Shown here: positions 18,454 through 27,067 of the stretch, piece after piece | Numbering within the stretch: position 1 is the stretch's first letter | How the letters are laid out: every line of letters begins with the position of its first letter | Origin: an uncultured Azospirillum sp. | Lineage (GTDB): Bacteria > Pseudomonadota > Alphaproteobacteria > RF32 > CAG-239 | NCBI GenBank assembly: GCA_900539605.1 | Contig: UQCS01000001.1 | Span: 1 to 64,000, forward strand | Length of the DNA: 64,000 nucleotides | Direction: 5' to 3' | Notes under the pieces: generated by a model | Database searches by the model: none | The model's input: only the letters and a program-made list of their open reading frames with translations | Told to the model about the DNA's origin: nothing | Translations under genes and position numbers: made by a program

Positions 18454-19383
18454 TCAGGATTTAAACACCAGCCCGGCCGCTTCCAGGCTGGCTTTAAAAT
18501 GAGCCGGAAGCGGCGCGGCAATCACAATGTTCTTATTATATATGGCTGATAAATCAATTTTGTATGCATGCAAGTGCAATTTGTCGGCAAAAAGATTAAA
18601 TTTTTTGCGTTCACTGCCAAAATAGCGGTCATCACCGATAATCGGACACCCGACCGACTCGAGATGAGCCCGGATTTGGTGCGTCCTTCCGGTCAACGGC
18701 GACGCCTCAATCAACGCAAAACGCTCTCCGACGTTGTCCAGCACCCGGTATAAAGTGCGGGCGCTCTGCCCCCCGGAACCGACCACCATTTTTTCGCCTG
18801 CTTTTTCCAATGGCGCTTTGATTTCGCCCTCGGAAGGGCAAGGACAGCCGCTGACCAGCGCCAGATAAGTTTTTTTCAACCGGCGTTCACGAAAGGCACC
18901 GGTCAGCAGATCGGCCGCCTTGCGATGGCGCGCCAACAGCAAAACGCCGCTGGTGTCTTTATCAATCCGGTGAACCAGCTTGGGACGTTCTTCATTATCA
19001 AATTTCAGTCCGTCAAGCAAACCATCAACATGGAAGCTGGTGTTGGTTCCGCCCTGCACCGCCAGCCCGGAAGGTTTGTTAATCGCAATCAGGTTCTCGT
19101 CCTTAAAAATAACCAGGCTGCGAATAAAATCGATTTCCCTGGCCGACAGTTCGGCGCTTTTTTGCGGCAACGCTTCGTCATCTTTGAGCGGCGGCACCCG
19201 CACTTCCTGTCCCGCCATCAGCTTTAACCCGGCCTCGGCGCGTTTGCCGTCAACCTTAATCTGTTTGGTTCGCAGCAGCTTTTGCAACCGCCCGAGCGTA
19301 AGGTTGGGATAATATTTTAAAAACCAGCGGTTAAGCCGCATACCGTCATCAGCCGGCTTCACTTTTATCAATTCTACAGACAT
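18454..19383 (-). CDS. rluC: Large-subunit pseudouridine synthase, RluC/RluD family
   Basis: 309 residues: S4 RNA-binding domain (GRLQKLLRTKQIKVDGKR) at about 29-90, then the synthase domain with the catalytic motif HRIDKDTSGVLLLAR and TGRTHQIRAHLESVGCPI. In alphaproteobacteria the copy next to rarA is RluC-type (positions 955, 2504, 2580 in E. coli numbering); RluD cannot be ruled out by eye. Three bases separate it from the upstream kinase gene. Confidence 0.88.
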   Translation of the reverse strand: MSVELIKVKPADDGMRLNRWFLKYYPNLTLGRLQKLLRTKQIKVDGKRAEAGLKLMAGQEVRVPPLKDDEALPQKSAELSAREIDFIRSLVIFKDENLIAINKPSGLAVQGGTNTSFHVDGLLDGLKFDNEERPKLVHRIDKDTSGVLLLARHRKAADLLTGAFRERRLKKTYLALVSGCPCPSEGEIKAPLEKAGEKMVVGSGGQSARTLYRVLDNVGERFALIEASPLTGRTHQIRAHLESVGCPIIGDDRYFGSERKKFNLFADKLHLHAYKIDLSAIYNKNIVIAAPLPAHFKASLEAAGLVFKS

Positions 19384-19386
19384 GTA

Positions 19387-20193
19387 TTATTTTCTTTCCA
19401 TCATTTCCCTTTTTAGCGCCATCAACTGCATGAAGTCGTCTTCTCTCCCGGCGTGATCGGCGCGCCGTTTCAGCTTTTCGCACCGTTCTAAATGCTGTTC
19501 CATCGGTGCCAGTTCAAGATTTTCCACAAAACGGTCAAAATCGTCTCCGGTTTTGAACGAAGGCTCTTTTTTGCCAAACTCATAAATTTCCATCGGCAGG
19601 CCGGCATCTGCCGCCTTCTGTACAAAATCCATTACCGCTGCCGAAACATTGAGTGACACACTCGGCTTAACCCCCAACGGATTGCCGGTCGGATAGCCGA
19701 ATTTTTCCCTCAGGGCACGATGTTTTCCGTATGCTTCATCGTTATTCATTTTGCGTTCAACGACATTCAGCGCTGCCTGATATTCATCAACCAACATGAC
19801 TTTAAGTTTGGTTGTATAACCAAACTTTGGAACATGTTCCAACATTTTTACGCTATTTTGCAACACCGAGGTATCATAAACAATATCCATTTGCTGCCGC
19901 ACCGCCGCTTTATAGATTTCGTTTGACACTTTGGTGGCAAAGCGGCCGATTTCGGAATCGCAAAAATCCTCGCGAATATCAATGCCCAACGTTTTGGCAT
20001 ATTCTGCAATAATATGGTCGGAGGAAATGACGACGGCATTGTCAATCTGTGCCGCCAGTGTTGACTTTCCCGAACCGGGGGCACCGATCAGCGCATAAAA
20101 GGTCGGATTCTGCGACGGTGTTTTTCCTTCCAGAGCCTGGGCAATCATTTGTTCGGTAAAAACCTGTTGTTCATCTTCGGCAAGTTCCAGCAT
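19387..20193 (-). CDS. Zeta-toxin-like P-loop kinase
   Basis: 268 residues. Walker A at about 37-45 (GAPGSGKST), a downstream VISSDHIIAEYAK and a kinase core of the zeta-toxin/chloramphenicol phosphotransferase kind (IVYDTSVLQ, LKVMLVDEYQAALNVVERK). Zeta toxins phosphorylate UDP-N-acetylglucosamine; chromosomal homologues without an epsilon antitoxin often do other jobs. No antitoxin is adjacent, and the gene fits snugly between rarA (0 bases) and rluC (3 bases), suggesting a housekeeping role. The C-terminus is a charged helix (LERCEKLKRRADHAGREDDF). Confidence 0.75.
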   Translation of the reverse strand: MLELAEDEQQVFTEQMIAQALEGKTPSQNPTFYALIGAPGSGKSTLAAQIDNAVVISSDHIIAEYAKTLGIDIREDFCDSEIGRFATKVSNEIYKAAVRQQMDIVYDTSVLQNSVKMLEHVPKFGYTTKLKVMLVDEYQAALNVVERKMNNDEAYGKHRALREKFGYPTGNPLGVKPSVSLNVSAAVMDFVQKAADAGLPMEIYEFGKKEPSFKTGDDFDRFVENLELAPMEQHLERCEKLKRRADHAGREDDFMQLMALKREMMERK

Positions 20194-21510
20194 CTATTCC
20201 TCCTGTTGTTTGTTTCTGTTTTTTTCCTGACGGAGTTTTTCAAAATACTCCACTCTTTTTTTCACTTCCCGCTCAAAGCCGCGTTCTACCGGACGATACA
20301 GTTTTTGACGACGAATTCCGTCGGGAAAATAATTCTGCCCCGAAAAACCGTCGTCCAAATCCTGATCGTAAACATAGCCCTGATTGTATCCCAGTTCTTT
20401 CATCAGCTTGGTCGGCGCATTTAAAATATGTTTCGGCGGCATCAGCGAGCCGGTCTTTTTGGCCAGATCAAGCGCCTGATGCATCGCCTTATAGACGCCG
20501 GCCGATTTAGGCGCGGTTGCCAGATAAACCGTCAGTTGCATCAGGGCCAGATCACCTTCCGGCGAGCCCAGACGTTTGTAAGTGTCCCAACAGGCAATCG
20601 CCTGCTGAACCGCGTTGGGATCCGCCATCGACACATCTTCCACCGCAAAACGGGTTAATCGACGGAAAATGTATTTCGGATCCTCGCCGGCAGTAATCAT
20701 CCGCGCCACCCAGTACAGCGCCGCATCAACGTCGGAACCGCGCAACGACTTGTGAACCGCCGAAATCAGATTGTAGTGACCGTCGCGCCCTTTATCATAC
20801 ACCGGCGCCCGCGAACGAATAATCTTTAGCAGACTCTCCTTATCGAAAATTTCGCCCTCTTTGGCATAATTCAACACGCTTTCCGCCAAATTGAGAATAT
20901 AACGGCCGTCCCCGTCCGCAGTTGCCTTCATTAATTCACGCGCTTCGTCGTCTACCGGCAGTTTGCGTCCGGTTTCTTTTTCCGCCCGGCGCAACAGTTC
21001 CTCAAAATCGTCAGAATTTAAACGATTGAGAACAAATACCTGGCAGCGCGAAAGCAAAGCTGCGTTCAGTTCAAAAGACGGATTTTCAGTGGTGGCACCG
21101 ACCAGAATGATCGTTCCGTCTTCAACATAGGGCAAAAAACCGTCCTGCTGCGACTTGTTAAAACGATGAATTTCATCGACAAACAACAAGGTTCCCTTGC
21201 CTTGAGCAACCCGCCGTTCCTGCGCGTATTGAAACACTCTTTTCAAATCGGCCACACCGGAAAAAACCGCCGATATCTGTTCAAAATACAAGTTAGTATG
21301 TTCCGCAATCAGCCGGGCAATTGTGGTCTTGCCACAACCGGGAGGCCCCCAAAGAATAAAGGAGGTGATTTTGCGCGACGCAACCATCCGCCCCAGCGGC
21401 GCATCGGAACCGACCACATGATTCTGTCCCACGACTTCCGCGAGGGTTTGGGGGCGCAAACGGTCGGCAAGCGGCCGTTTGACATTATGTGAAAAAAGCG
21501 TGTCTTCCAT
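20194..21510 (-). CDS. rarA: Replication-associated recombination protein A
   Basis: AAA+ ATPase that acts at stalled replication forks. 438 residues; Walker A GPPGCGKTTIA at about 54-64, Walker B LLFVDEIHRFNKSQQD, sensor LVGATTENPSFELN, and the C-terminal tetramer domain with RGSDVDAALYW and MPPKHILNAP, all hallmarks of RarA/MgsA. It is followed directly by the kinase gene and preceded by the pentapeptide gene (8-base gap). Confidence 0.95.
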   Translation of the reverse strand: MEDTLFSHNVKRPLADRLRPQTLAEVVGQNHVVGSDAPLGRMVASRKITSFILWGPPGCGKTTIARLIAEHTNLYFEQISAVFSGVADLKRVFQYAQERRVAQGKGTLLFVDEIHRFNKSQQDGFLPYVEDGTIILVGATTENPSFELNAALLSRCQVFVLNRLNSDDFEELLRRAEKETGRKLPVDDEARELMKATADGDGRYILNLAESVLNYAKEGEIFDKESLLKIIRSRAPVYDKGRDGHYNLISAVHKSLRGSDVDAALYWVARMITAGEDPKYIFRRLTRFAVEDVSMADPNAVQQAIACWDTYKRLGSPEGDLALMQLTVYLATAPKSAGVYKAMHQALDLAKKTGSLMPPKHILNAPTKLMKELGYNQGYVYDQDLDDGFSGQNYFPDGIRRQKLYRPVERGFEREVKKRVEYFEKLRQEKNRNKQQEE

Positions 21511-21518
21511 CTTGTTTC

Positions 21519-22898
21519 CTATCGCTGATAACCGCCGCGGTCATGGCCGTTAAACATTTCCGGCATTTCTTTTTGCCGCCGCTTGGCCTCCAGCACCCGG
21601 CGCTTGCGTTCTTCGATCACATTGCGCAATTCCTCTTTGTTGGCCTTGTTCTGCTGACGGATATGTTCCAACGCTTCTTCGTCTTTTACCGGTGCTTTTT
21701 CCTTGCGCTTAAACGCCTTTTGTCCCAGTTTCACTAAATTCTGTACATCCATTCCCTTAAAACCCGATACATTGTAAACACCGAAATTACGGGCATCGTT
21801 AAGAAAAAAGTCGGTAAAGTCGATTCCCTTGCCACCCTTGCGCACTTTTTTCTTCGGGGCAAGAATTTTCTTCAGTTCCATCGCCGTCGGCACCCGTCCG
21901 AGCGCCTGAGCAATTTGTTCCGGCGTAATGATACATTCGCTCAAATCAAGTTCCGCAATGTTAACACCGGTAAAATCGACGCCGGTAAAATCAACCCCGC
22001 GCAAGCTGACTTTGCTCAGATCAATCTTGCGCAAATCCAGCATCGTTAAATTGATTTTGGTCAGATTCAGCTTATGCGGATAGTATTGTGCCAGATACTC
22101 CACCAGTTCCTGCAATTCTTCCAAACTGATATCGTCAATGGTGATATCAAGCAGAATGGCGTCCTGGAAATAAACATCAGTCAACACCACATTATTCATT
22201 ATTGCGCCGGTAAAGTTGGTACCGATCAGCTGAGCGCCGGCAAAAATGGCACCGGTCAGGTCGGCACCGGAAAGATTGGTATCGGTCAGGTTGGCACCCG
22301 AAAAATCGGCGCCGCGCAAATCGGAACCCGAAAAGTTTACACCGGACAGGTTGGCAGCCGAAAAATTGGCGTTGGAAAGGTCTTCGTGATCAAACTCGCC
22401 GTTTTCAAGGTTTTTGCCGTTAAATTCAATATTGAGAATCGGCAAATCATCTTCAGGATCGCGAAAAACGGCCCGCCACGGATCCGGCTCGCCGTCATCG
22501 TCGTCATCGGGCGGCAGCGGCAGATCGTCGCCGTTTTCCTCGCTTTCCGAAGTTATTTCTTCCTCATCGTCATCAAACGGAAACGCTTCATCGTCCTCAT
22601 TGTAAAAATCGGCGTCATTGTCATCGTAAGGCACGGAATCGTCGTCATAATTGTCGGCGTCGTCAAATTCATTTTCCCGGTAAGGCGGCTCATCGTCTTC
22701 GTACGCAGGATCGTCATAATCTTCATCTTCCGAATAAAAAGCGCCGTCATGCCGTATCGCGCGTGCGGGGCGGAACAAATCATCGTCATCTTGGTCACAG
22801 ACAGCAAAAGCACCGTCTTCGGCCATTCCCTGGCGGGAGGCCCTGGCTTTGTCCCTGATTGCTTTCAGTGCGGCTATTTTTTCTTCGTCCGATGCCAT
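21519..22898 (-). CDS. Pentapeptide-repeat protein with long acidic N-terminus
   Basis: 459 residues in three parts. Residues 1-150 are very acidic and disordered (DYDDPAYEDDEPPY, DDDDDGEPDPW). Residues about 160-330 are A(D/N)LxG pentapeptide repeats (NLSGVNFSG, DLRGADFSGANLTDTNLSGADLTGA), a right-handed beta-helix of the kind that can mimic DNA (as in Qnr/MfpA). The tail is very basic and helical (VIEERKRRVLEAKRRQKEM). No membrane segment. It heads the rarA-kinase-rluC run. A DNA-mimic or gyrase-protecting role is possible but unproven; the acidic head plus basic tail is unusual. Confidence 0.8.
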   Translation of the reverse strand: MASDEEKIAALKAIRDKARASRQGMAEDGAFAVCDQDDDDLFRPARAIRHDGAFYSEDEDYDDPAYEDDEPPYRENEFDDADNYDDDSVPYDDNDADFYNEDDEAFPFDDDEEEITSESEENGDDLPLPPDDDDDGEPDPWRAVFRDPEDDLPILNIEFNGKNLENGEFDHEDLSNANFSAANLSGVNFSGSDLRGADFSGANLTDTNLSGADLTGAIFAGAQLIGTNFTGAIMNNVVLTDVYFQDAILLDITIDDISLEELQELVEYLAQYYPHKLNLTKINLTMLDLRKIDLSKVSLRGVDFTGVDFTGVNIAELDLSECIITPEQIAQALGRVPTAMELKKILAPKKKVRKGGKGIDFTDFFLNDARNFGVYNVSGFKGMDVQNLVKLGQKAFKRKEKAPVKDEEALEHIRQQNKANKEELRNVIEERKRRVLEAKRRQKEMPEMFNGHDRGGYQR

Positions 22899-22968
22899 TT
22901 CTTACCCTTGCAAGCGTTGCCCTACCGGCTTTTTATAATAACGTAAGAAATATAATTTTACAAATATT

Positions 22969-23526
22969 TTATATGCTCTCCTCATAAAATTCACCGCCGA
23001 TGACCTGTTTGGCGGTTTCGTAATCAAAACCGGCGCGAATCATGGCCGCCAGGTCTTTTTGCCGGCAGACGCGGCGGCTTTCCTCATCGGCACGAAACGG
23101 ACCGATTTTCTTCTTACGGGCAAAATTAACCGCGGCGCTTTCTTCATCAATTTCCGAATCTGCCAGAATTTCGTTCACCAAAGCTTCGTCCACGCCTTTC
23201 TGCCGCATTTTAATGCGGATATAACGTTCCGGTTTTCCGGCCGCCAGATAACCGGCAATTTTAAATTCGGCATAACGGCGGTCATTAAGATAACCGACGC
23301 GTTCAAACTCCGTGATTATTTCTTCAATCCACTCTGCGGCCCGATGCATGTCTAAATCCGGCGTCTGTCTCGCGTTGTCGCGAACCCGGCGGGTCAGAAC
23401 CTGACGGAGATTGTCGGCCGAAGAATCAAACCGCTGCAGATAATAAAGGGCTATATTCTTCAGTCGCACCGGTGTCATTTTTCGTTTTTTTGGGGGCGTT
23501 ACCGGCCTTTTTTCATCATTTTCCAT
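22969..23526 (-). CDS. recX: Regulatory protein RecX
   Basis: 185 residues. Three-helix repeats typical of RecX: LKNIALYYLQRFDSSADNLRQVL, then GYLNDRRYAEFKI and the IRIKMRQKGVDEALV motif. It modulates RecA filaments. It stands alone rather than beside recA. The start MENDEKRPVTPPKKRKM includes a basic disordered leader common in alphaproteobacterial RecX. Confidence 0.85.
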   Translation of the reverse strand: MENDEKRPVTPPKKRKMTPVRLKNIALYYLQRFDSSADNLRQVLTRRVRDNARQTPDLDMHRAAEWIEEIITEFERVGYLNDRRYAEFKIAGYLAAGKPERYIRIKMRQKGVDEALVNEILADSEIDEESAAVNFARKKKIGPFRADEESRRVCRQKDLAAMIRAGFDYETAKQVIGGEFYEESI

Positions 23527-23625
23527 TACAAAAACCTATTTTCACTTGATTTTTACAGACGGCATGTTAAACAATAAAATAGAATTTACAAGCATAAACC
23601 GTATTAACAACTATGGATTAAACCA

Positions 23626-24240
23626 ATGATTAAAAATATTCTTTCTATGTTCTGCGCTTTGGCCCTGATTTCTACGCTTGCCGCCTGCGCTTCTGACAAT
23701 GAGGCGGTTCCTCAGAAATACAACGAACCACGTTTTAACAGCGACGGCATTGTCAACCTGAAAGTCAACAAAGTAGAAGTCATTTCCGAATTCACGCCTT
23801 CTTTTACCCGCCCCAACGTTGAACATCTGTTTCCGGTTTCGATCGAAAAAACAGCCAAACTTTGGGCAAACGACCGGTTGAAAGCAGTTGATTTCTCTTC
23901 TGACAAACAGGCTACCTTCGTTATTAAAGACGCCAGCGTAACCGAAGAAGTGGTTAAATCCGACAAACTGTTCGAAAAAGACAGTCTCAAATACCGCGCC
24001 AAACTGTCGGTGGTTTTGAGAGTCAACGACCCTTACAAATTCTCCAGCGCCGAAACTTCGCTGGAAGCATGGCGCGAGCTCACCATTCCGGTTGACACTT
24101 CCATTGAAGACAAGGAAAGATACTGGAACAACATGGTTGAAAAACTGTTTGAAGAGTTCAACGCCCGCATGCAGATGAATATCAACAAATATCTCAACAT
24201 GTATATTGAGAATTCTCAGTATATTCAAGACTACGAATAA
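23626..24240 (+). CDS. Lipoprotein of unknown function
   Basis: 204 residues. A lipoprotein signal with lipobox LAAC (Cys about residue 21) is followed by CASDNEAVPQKYNEPRF. The mature part has beta-strand character (IVNLKVNKVEVISEFTP) and a C-terminal Tyr/Asn-rich helix (YLNMYIENSQYIQDYE). The arrangement recalls small alphaproteobacterial lipoproteins of unknown role. It is transcribed away from recX and ends at a terminator 24 bases downstream. Confidence 0.75.
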   Translation: MIKNILSMFCALALISTLAACASDNEAVPQKYNEPRFNSDGIVNLKVNKVEVISEFTPSFTRPNVEHLFPVSIEKTAKLWANDRLKAVDFSSDKQATFVIKDASVTEEVVKSDKLFEKDSLKYRAKLSVVLRVNDPYKFSSAETSLEAWRELTIPVDTSIEDKERYWNNMVEKLFEEFNARMQMNINKYLNMYIENSQYIQDYE

Positions 24241-24264
24241 TCAGTCAATTGTTTTGCGGTCAAT

Positions 24265-24296
24265 AAAACCCGGTTCCTAGACCGGGTTTTATTTTT
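24265..24296 (+). terminator. Terminator of the lipoprotein gene
   Basis: AAAACCCGGT, six-base loop, ACCGGGTTTT, then ATTTTT. It follows the lipoprotein stop at 24240 and also has an A-tract for the other strand. Confidence 0.85.
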
Positions 24297-24461
24297 GCGG
24301 CTCTGCAATGATCAAACATCTCCAGGACCTAAAAAAACGATGACTTCCCGGCACGGAAAAAAATTCCTGCGAACTTAGGATCTCGGATCAACGGCAAAGC
24401 AGGCATTTTGACCATACGCGGCAGCAGAAAACACCGAAAAATCCTGTAAACCACAGGCAAT
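24297..24461. other. Gene-free spacer between convergent genes
   Basis: About 165 bases between two terminators. I see no open frame with a ribosome site and no repeat; it appears empty. Confidence 0.4.
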
Positions 24462-24491
24462 AAAAAAGACCGTAATCATACGGCCTTTTTT
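24462..24491. terminator. Terminator of apaG-like gene
   Basis: A-tract, GACCGT, six-base loop, ACGGCC, T-tract. It ends minus-strand transcription from the ApaG gene; one G-T pair lies in the stem. Confidence 0.75.
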
Positions 24492-24503
24492 CGTTAAAAT
24501 TAA

Positions 24504-24920
24504 TCAGTGCAAAACCGGAGCGGCACATCGGTGTCCGGCATCAAATTGCAATACCGGCAAACGGATACTTTCGGCAATTTTGGCAGCACCTTTCAAAATT
24601 TTGCAACTGCCATAGAAAACAGCGTGGGCAGCCTTAAGCGGCGCGGTAGCACTGAATTCAAAATATTCACCCGGTTCCAACTCGGGGATCTCGCCGCTGA
24701 AACCTTCGGAGTCATCGCAAAAACAACGACCGCTGTCGTCGGTAATATTCCAATTTTTACCAAGCAGAGTAATCTTCTGGTCCGAATTGTTTTCAATACA
24801 GAAGTAATATCCCCATAAAAACTCTTGTCCGGCATGATGAGACGCCTCCACCAGTTCCGACCCGGCGGTAATCGTCACGTCACCATCTTCGGTTACAATC
24901 ATCTCCTGACTTGAATCCAT
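24504..24920 (-). CDS. apaG: ApaG (CorD) domain protein
   Basis: 138 residues, a single fibronectin-III-like ApaG domain. Matching stretches: YYFCIENNSDQKITLLGKNW, ITDDSGRCFCDDSEGFSGEI and PELEPGEYFEFSATAPL, with FYGSCKI where the family has a GxY/SxxM strand. ApaG is linked to cobalt/magnesium phenotypes and nucleotide binding in some bacteria; the exact role is unclear. Cysteines FCDD and GHRC are not usual for the family. Confidence 0.85.
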   Translation of the reverse strand: MDSSQEMIVTEDGDVTITAGSELVEASHHAGQEFLWGYYFCIENNSDQKITLLGKNWNITDDSGRCFCDDSEGFSGEIPELEPGEYFEFSATAPLKAAHAVFYGSCKILKGAAKIAESIRLPVLQFDAGHRCAAPVLH

Positions 24921-25235
24921 TTCCTTAACCTTTTATTAACATTCATTAAGCAAACGTTAGCGGGAGTCGGAACAAATTGCAATTAGGGAATCGTTTTGTT
25001 CACAAAGTTATACACATGAATCAAATCGGACACAGCATCCTTTTGCCTGCTACCAAACACAAAAGAGCCGTTTGCAGAAACCATCTATGGCATAGAGCAT
25101 AAAGCTTCACCGGCTGATACCGGTGGTATTAACCATTGCGAACGACGTTCGCCCAGCCCAACGACTACGCAGGCCTGACGGCTGGGCTGGAATGTCTGCA
25201 TCTGCCTGCTTACGCCGGTCGTATTACGCCCGAAC
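24921..25235. other. Intergenic region with GC-rich hairpins
   Basis: About 315 bases without a supported gene. Between 25,100 and 25,220 there are strong self-complementary segments (CCAGCCCA/TGGGCTGG, CACCGG/CCGGTG, ACGACGTT/GAACGACG), unlike ordinary spacer. Read on the minus strand one frame gives a protein-like string containing PSGLRSRWAG before a stop, with no start. It may be a repeat element or the tail of a decayed gene. Confidence 0.4.
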
Positions 25236-25270
25236 CATAAAAAATGGGTTACAATTTCTTGCAACCCATT
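25236..25270 (-). terminator. Terminator of rplM-rpsI
   Basis: ATGGGTT at 25244-25250 pairs with AACCCAT at 25263-25269; on the minus strand a T-tract follows. It sits 30 bases beyond the rpsI stop. Confidence 0.8.
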
Positions 25271-25299
25271 GAAAATACTGCATAAACAGTTGATACCAA

Positions 25300-25770
25300 T
25301 TAACGTTTTGAGAACTGGTAAGAACGACGGGCTTTAGCTTTGCCGTATTTTTTACGTTCGACGGTTCTGTCGTCACGGGTCAGGAAGCCGGCGGCTTTCA
25401 GGACCGAACGCAGTTCCGGTTCGTAATCGTTCAGGGCTTTGGAAATGCCGTGCTTGATTGCACCGGCCTGGCCGGAAAGACCACCGCCGCTGACAGTGCA
25501 TACAACGTCAAATTCGTTAACGCGGTTGGTAACTTCGAACGGCTGATTGATAATCATTTTCAAAACCGGACGGGCAAAATATTCGTCCAACGTTTTGCTG
25601 TTAACCGTGATGTTGCCTTTACCCGGTTTAACCCATACACGGGCAACCGCATCTTTTCTTTTGCCGGTGGCATAAGAACGTCCGAATTTGTCGCGTTTCG
25701 GCTTACGAACTTCCGCCGCGGTTTCGGCAGCAGATACTTTAATGTCTTTCAAAGATTCTAATTTAGCCAT
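25300..25770 (-). CDS. rpsI: 30S ribosomal protein uS9
   Basis: 156 residues. GRSYATGKRKDAVARVWVKP at the start of the domain and the C-terminal KYGKAKARRSYQFSKR, which reaches the P-site tRNA, identify uS9. A ~28-residue N-terminal extension before the domain is common in alphaproteobacteria. It shares one base with the end of rplM. Confidence 0.97.
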   Translation of the reverse strand: MAKLESLKDIKVSAAETAAEVRKPKRDKFGRSYATGKRKDAVARVWVKPGKGNITVNSKTLDEYFARPVLKMIINQPFEVTNRVNEFDVVCTVSGGGLSGQAGAIKHGISKALNDYEPELRSVLKAAGFLTRDDRTVERKKYGKAKARRSYQFSKR

Positions 25771-26237
25771 TATAACGGACTCCTTTTATTTTTCGGATTC
25801 TGGGAAGCAATGTCCAGAACGATCGGGTTTTGGGCTGTATGCGGGTGTTCGGCGCCGGCATATACCTTCAGCTTAGTCATCTGCTGACGGCCCAGAGGAT
25901 TGCGGGAAATCATTCTTTCAACCGCTTTTTCGATAACGCGGCCCGGGAACTTACCGGCAAGAATTTTAGCCGGAGTCGTTTCTTTGATACCGCCGATCCA
26001 GCCGGTGTGGCGATAATAAACTTTATCGGTCAGTTTTTTGCCGGTCAGTTTAACTTTGTCGGCATTGATAACGATAACATAGTCGCCGCAGTCCAGGTTC
26101 GGAACAAAACTCGGTTTGTGTTTGCCGCGCAAAATCTTGGCAATTTCGGCCGAAAGTCTGCCCAATACAACACCGCTGGCGTCAACGACATACCATTTTC
26201 TTTCAATGTCCGATGGCTTGGTTGCATAAGTGTTCAT
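25770..26237 (-). CDS. rplM: 50S ribosomal protein uL13
   Basis: 155 residues. RKWYVVDASGVVLGRLSAEI, the LDCGDYVIVINADKVKLTG core and MISRNPLGRQQMTKLKVYAG are diagnostic. It is first in the rplM-rpsI operon, behind a strong promoter. Confidence 0.97.
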   Translation of the reverse strand: MNTYATKPSDIERKWYVVDASGVVLGRLSAEIAKILRGKHKPSFVPNLDCGDYVIVINADKVKLTGKKLTDKVYYRHTGWIGGIKETTPAKILAGKFPGRVIEKAVERMISRNPLGRQQMTKLKVYAGAEHPHTAQNPIVLDIASQNPKNKRSPL

Positions 26238-26278
26238 ATTTTCTCTCTTTGTTAAAGATGGTTATTAAATTCCTCGTC

Positions 26279-26306
26279 AATATAGCGAAAGTTTGACGCT
26301 TGTCAA
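26279..26306 (-). promoter_or_regulatory. Sigma-70 promoter of rplM-rpsI
   Basis: On the minus strand TTGACA (26306-26301), a 16-base spacer and TATATT (26284-26279), about 40 bases upstream of the rplM start: a near-consensus housekeeping promoter. Confidence 0.75.
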
Positions 26307-26407
26307 CATAAAAAAGCAGTGTTTTTCAATATTTTAATTGCTGGTATTATAGTACCGCAAACCATCTTATTGATTTCATTGCTTTTTATGATACCAACAT
26401 AAAAACG

Positions 26408-26446
26408 AAAGAAGCGGTATGAAAAATTTCACCCAACCGCTTCTTC
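26408..26446 (-). terminator. Terminator of the cyclophilin gene
   Basis: AAGAAGCGGT (26409-26418) pairs with ACCGCTTCTT (26436-26445), with a 17-base loop; on the minus strand TTTCGTTTTT follows. It lies just after the cyclophilin stop. Confidence 0.7.
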
Positions 26447-26470
26447 TTCATTTGACCGTAATCTTGCTTT

Positions 26471-27040
26471 TTATTTCTGCAAATCGGCGACTACGTTCAT
26501 CGAAACAATCTTGTCCGGGCTGTAAACTGTGCCGTTGGGACCGGTGCCGCGCTTGATTTTATCAACGGCCTGCATTCCCGAAATGACCTGTCCCCAAACC
26601 GTATACTGGCGGTCAAGAAAACGGGAATCGTCAAAACAGATGAAAAACTGGCTGTCCGCCGAATCGGGACTCGCAGCCCGTGCCATCGAAACCGCACCGC
26701 GTTTGTGCGGGCGATTGTTAAATTCGGCCTTCAGGTTTTTGCCGCTGCCGCCGGTGCCGTTACCGCGCGGGTCGCCGGTCTGGGCCATAAAGCCGTCAAT
26801 GACGCGATGAAATTTCAGGCCGTCGTAAAAGCCTTCCCGAACCAGTTGTTTAATTCGTGCCACATGGCGGGGCGCGTCTTCGGGAAACATTTGAATGAGA
26901 ACATCCCCGTCTTTTAATTTTAACAGCAGGGTATTTTCCGGATCTTTAACATCGGCGTAGGGCTTGGCGGTTTCGGCAGCATCAGCGGCAACCGCGCTGA
27001 TTCCCAGTGTGACCAACAGCGAACAGATAAATTTGAACAT
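26471..27040 (-). CDS. ppiA: Periplasmic peptidyl-prolyl cis-trans isomerase (cyclophilin)
   Basis: 189 residues with a signal peptide ending near AVAADA. The cyclophilin core is clear: FYDGLKFHRVIDGFMAQTGD (catalytic Arg), SQFFICFDDSRFLDRQYTVW and GQVISGMQAVDKI. It catalyses proline isomerisation in exported proteins. Secretion points to PpiA rather than cytoplasmic PpiB. Confidence 0.92.
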   Translation of the reverse strand: MFKFICSLLVTLGISAVAADAAETAKPYADVKDPENTLLLKLKDGDVLIQMFPEDAPRHVARIKQLVREGFYDGLKFHRVIDGFMAQTGDPRGNGTGGSGKNLKAEFNNRPHKRGAVSMARAASPDSADSQFFICFDDSRFLDRQYTVWGQVISGMQAVDKIKRGTGPNGTVYSPDKIVSMNVVADLQK

Positions 27041-27067
27041 TTTTTTATTTCTCCTTATATAATGTGT

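Noticed and set aside
19387..20193. Zeta-epsilon toxin-antitoxin module
   Set aside because: No epsilon-like small gene is adjacent; the kinase is flanked directly by rarA and rluC.
22074..22946. 290-codon plus-strand frame opposite the pentapeptide gene
   Set aside because: It is the antisense of A(D/N)LxG repeats and acidic runs, giving a biased Ile/Val/Gly string; no support as a gene.
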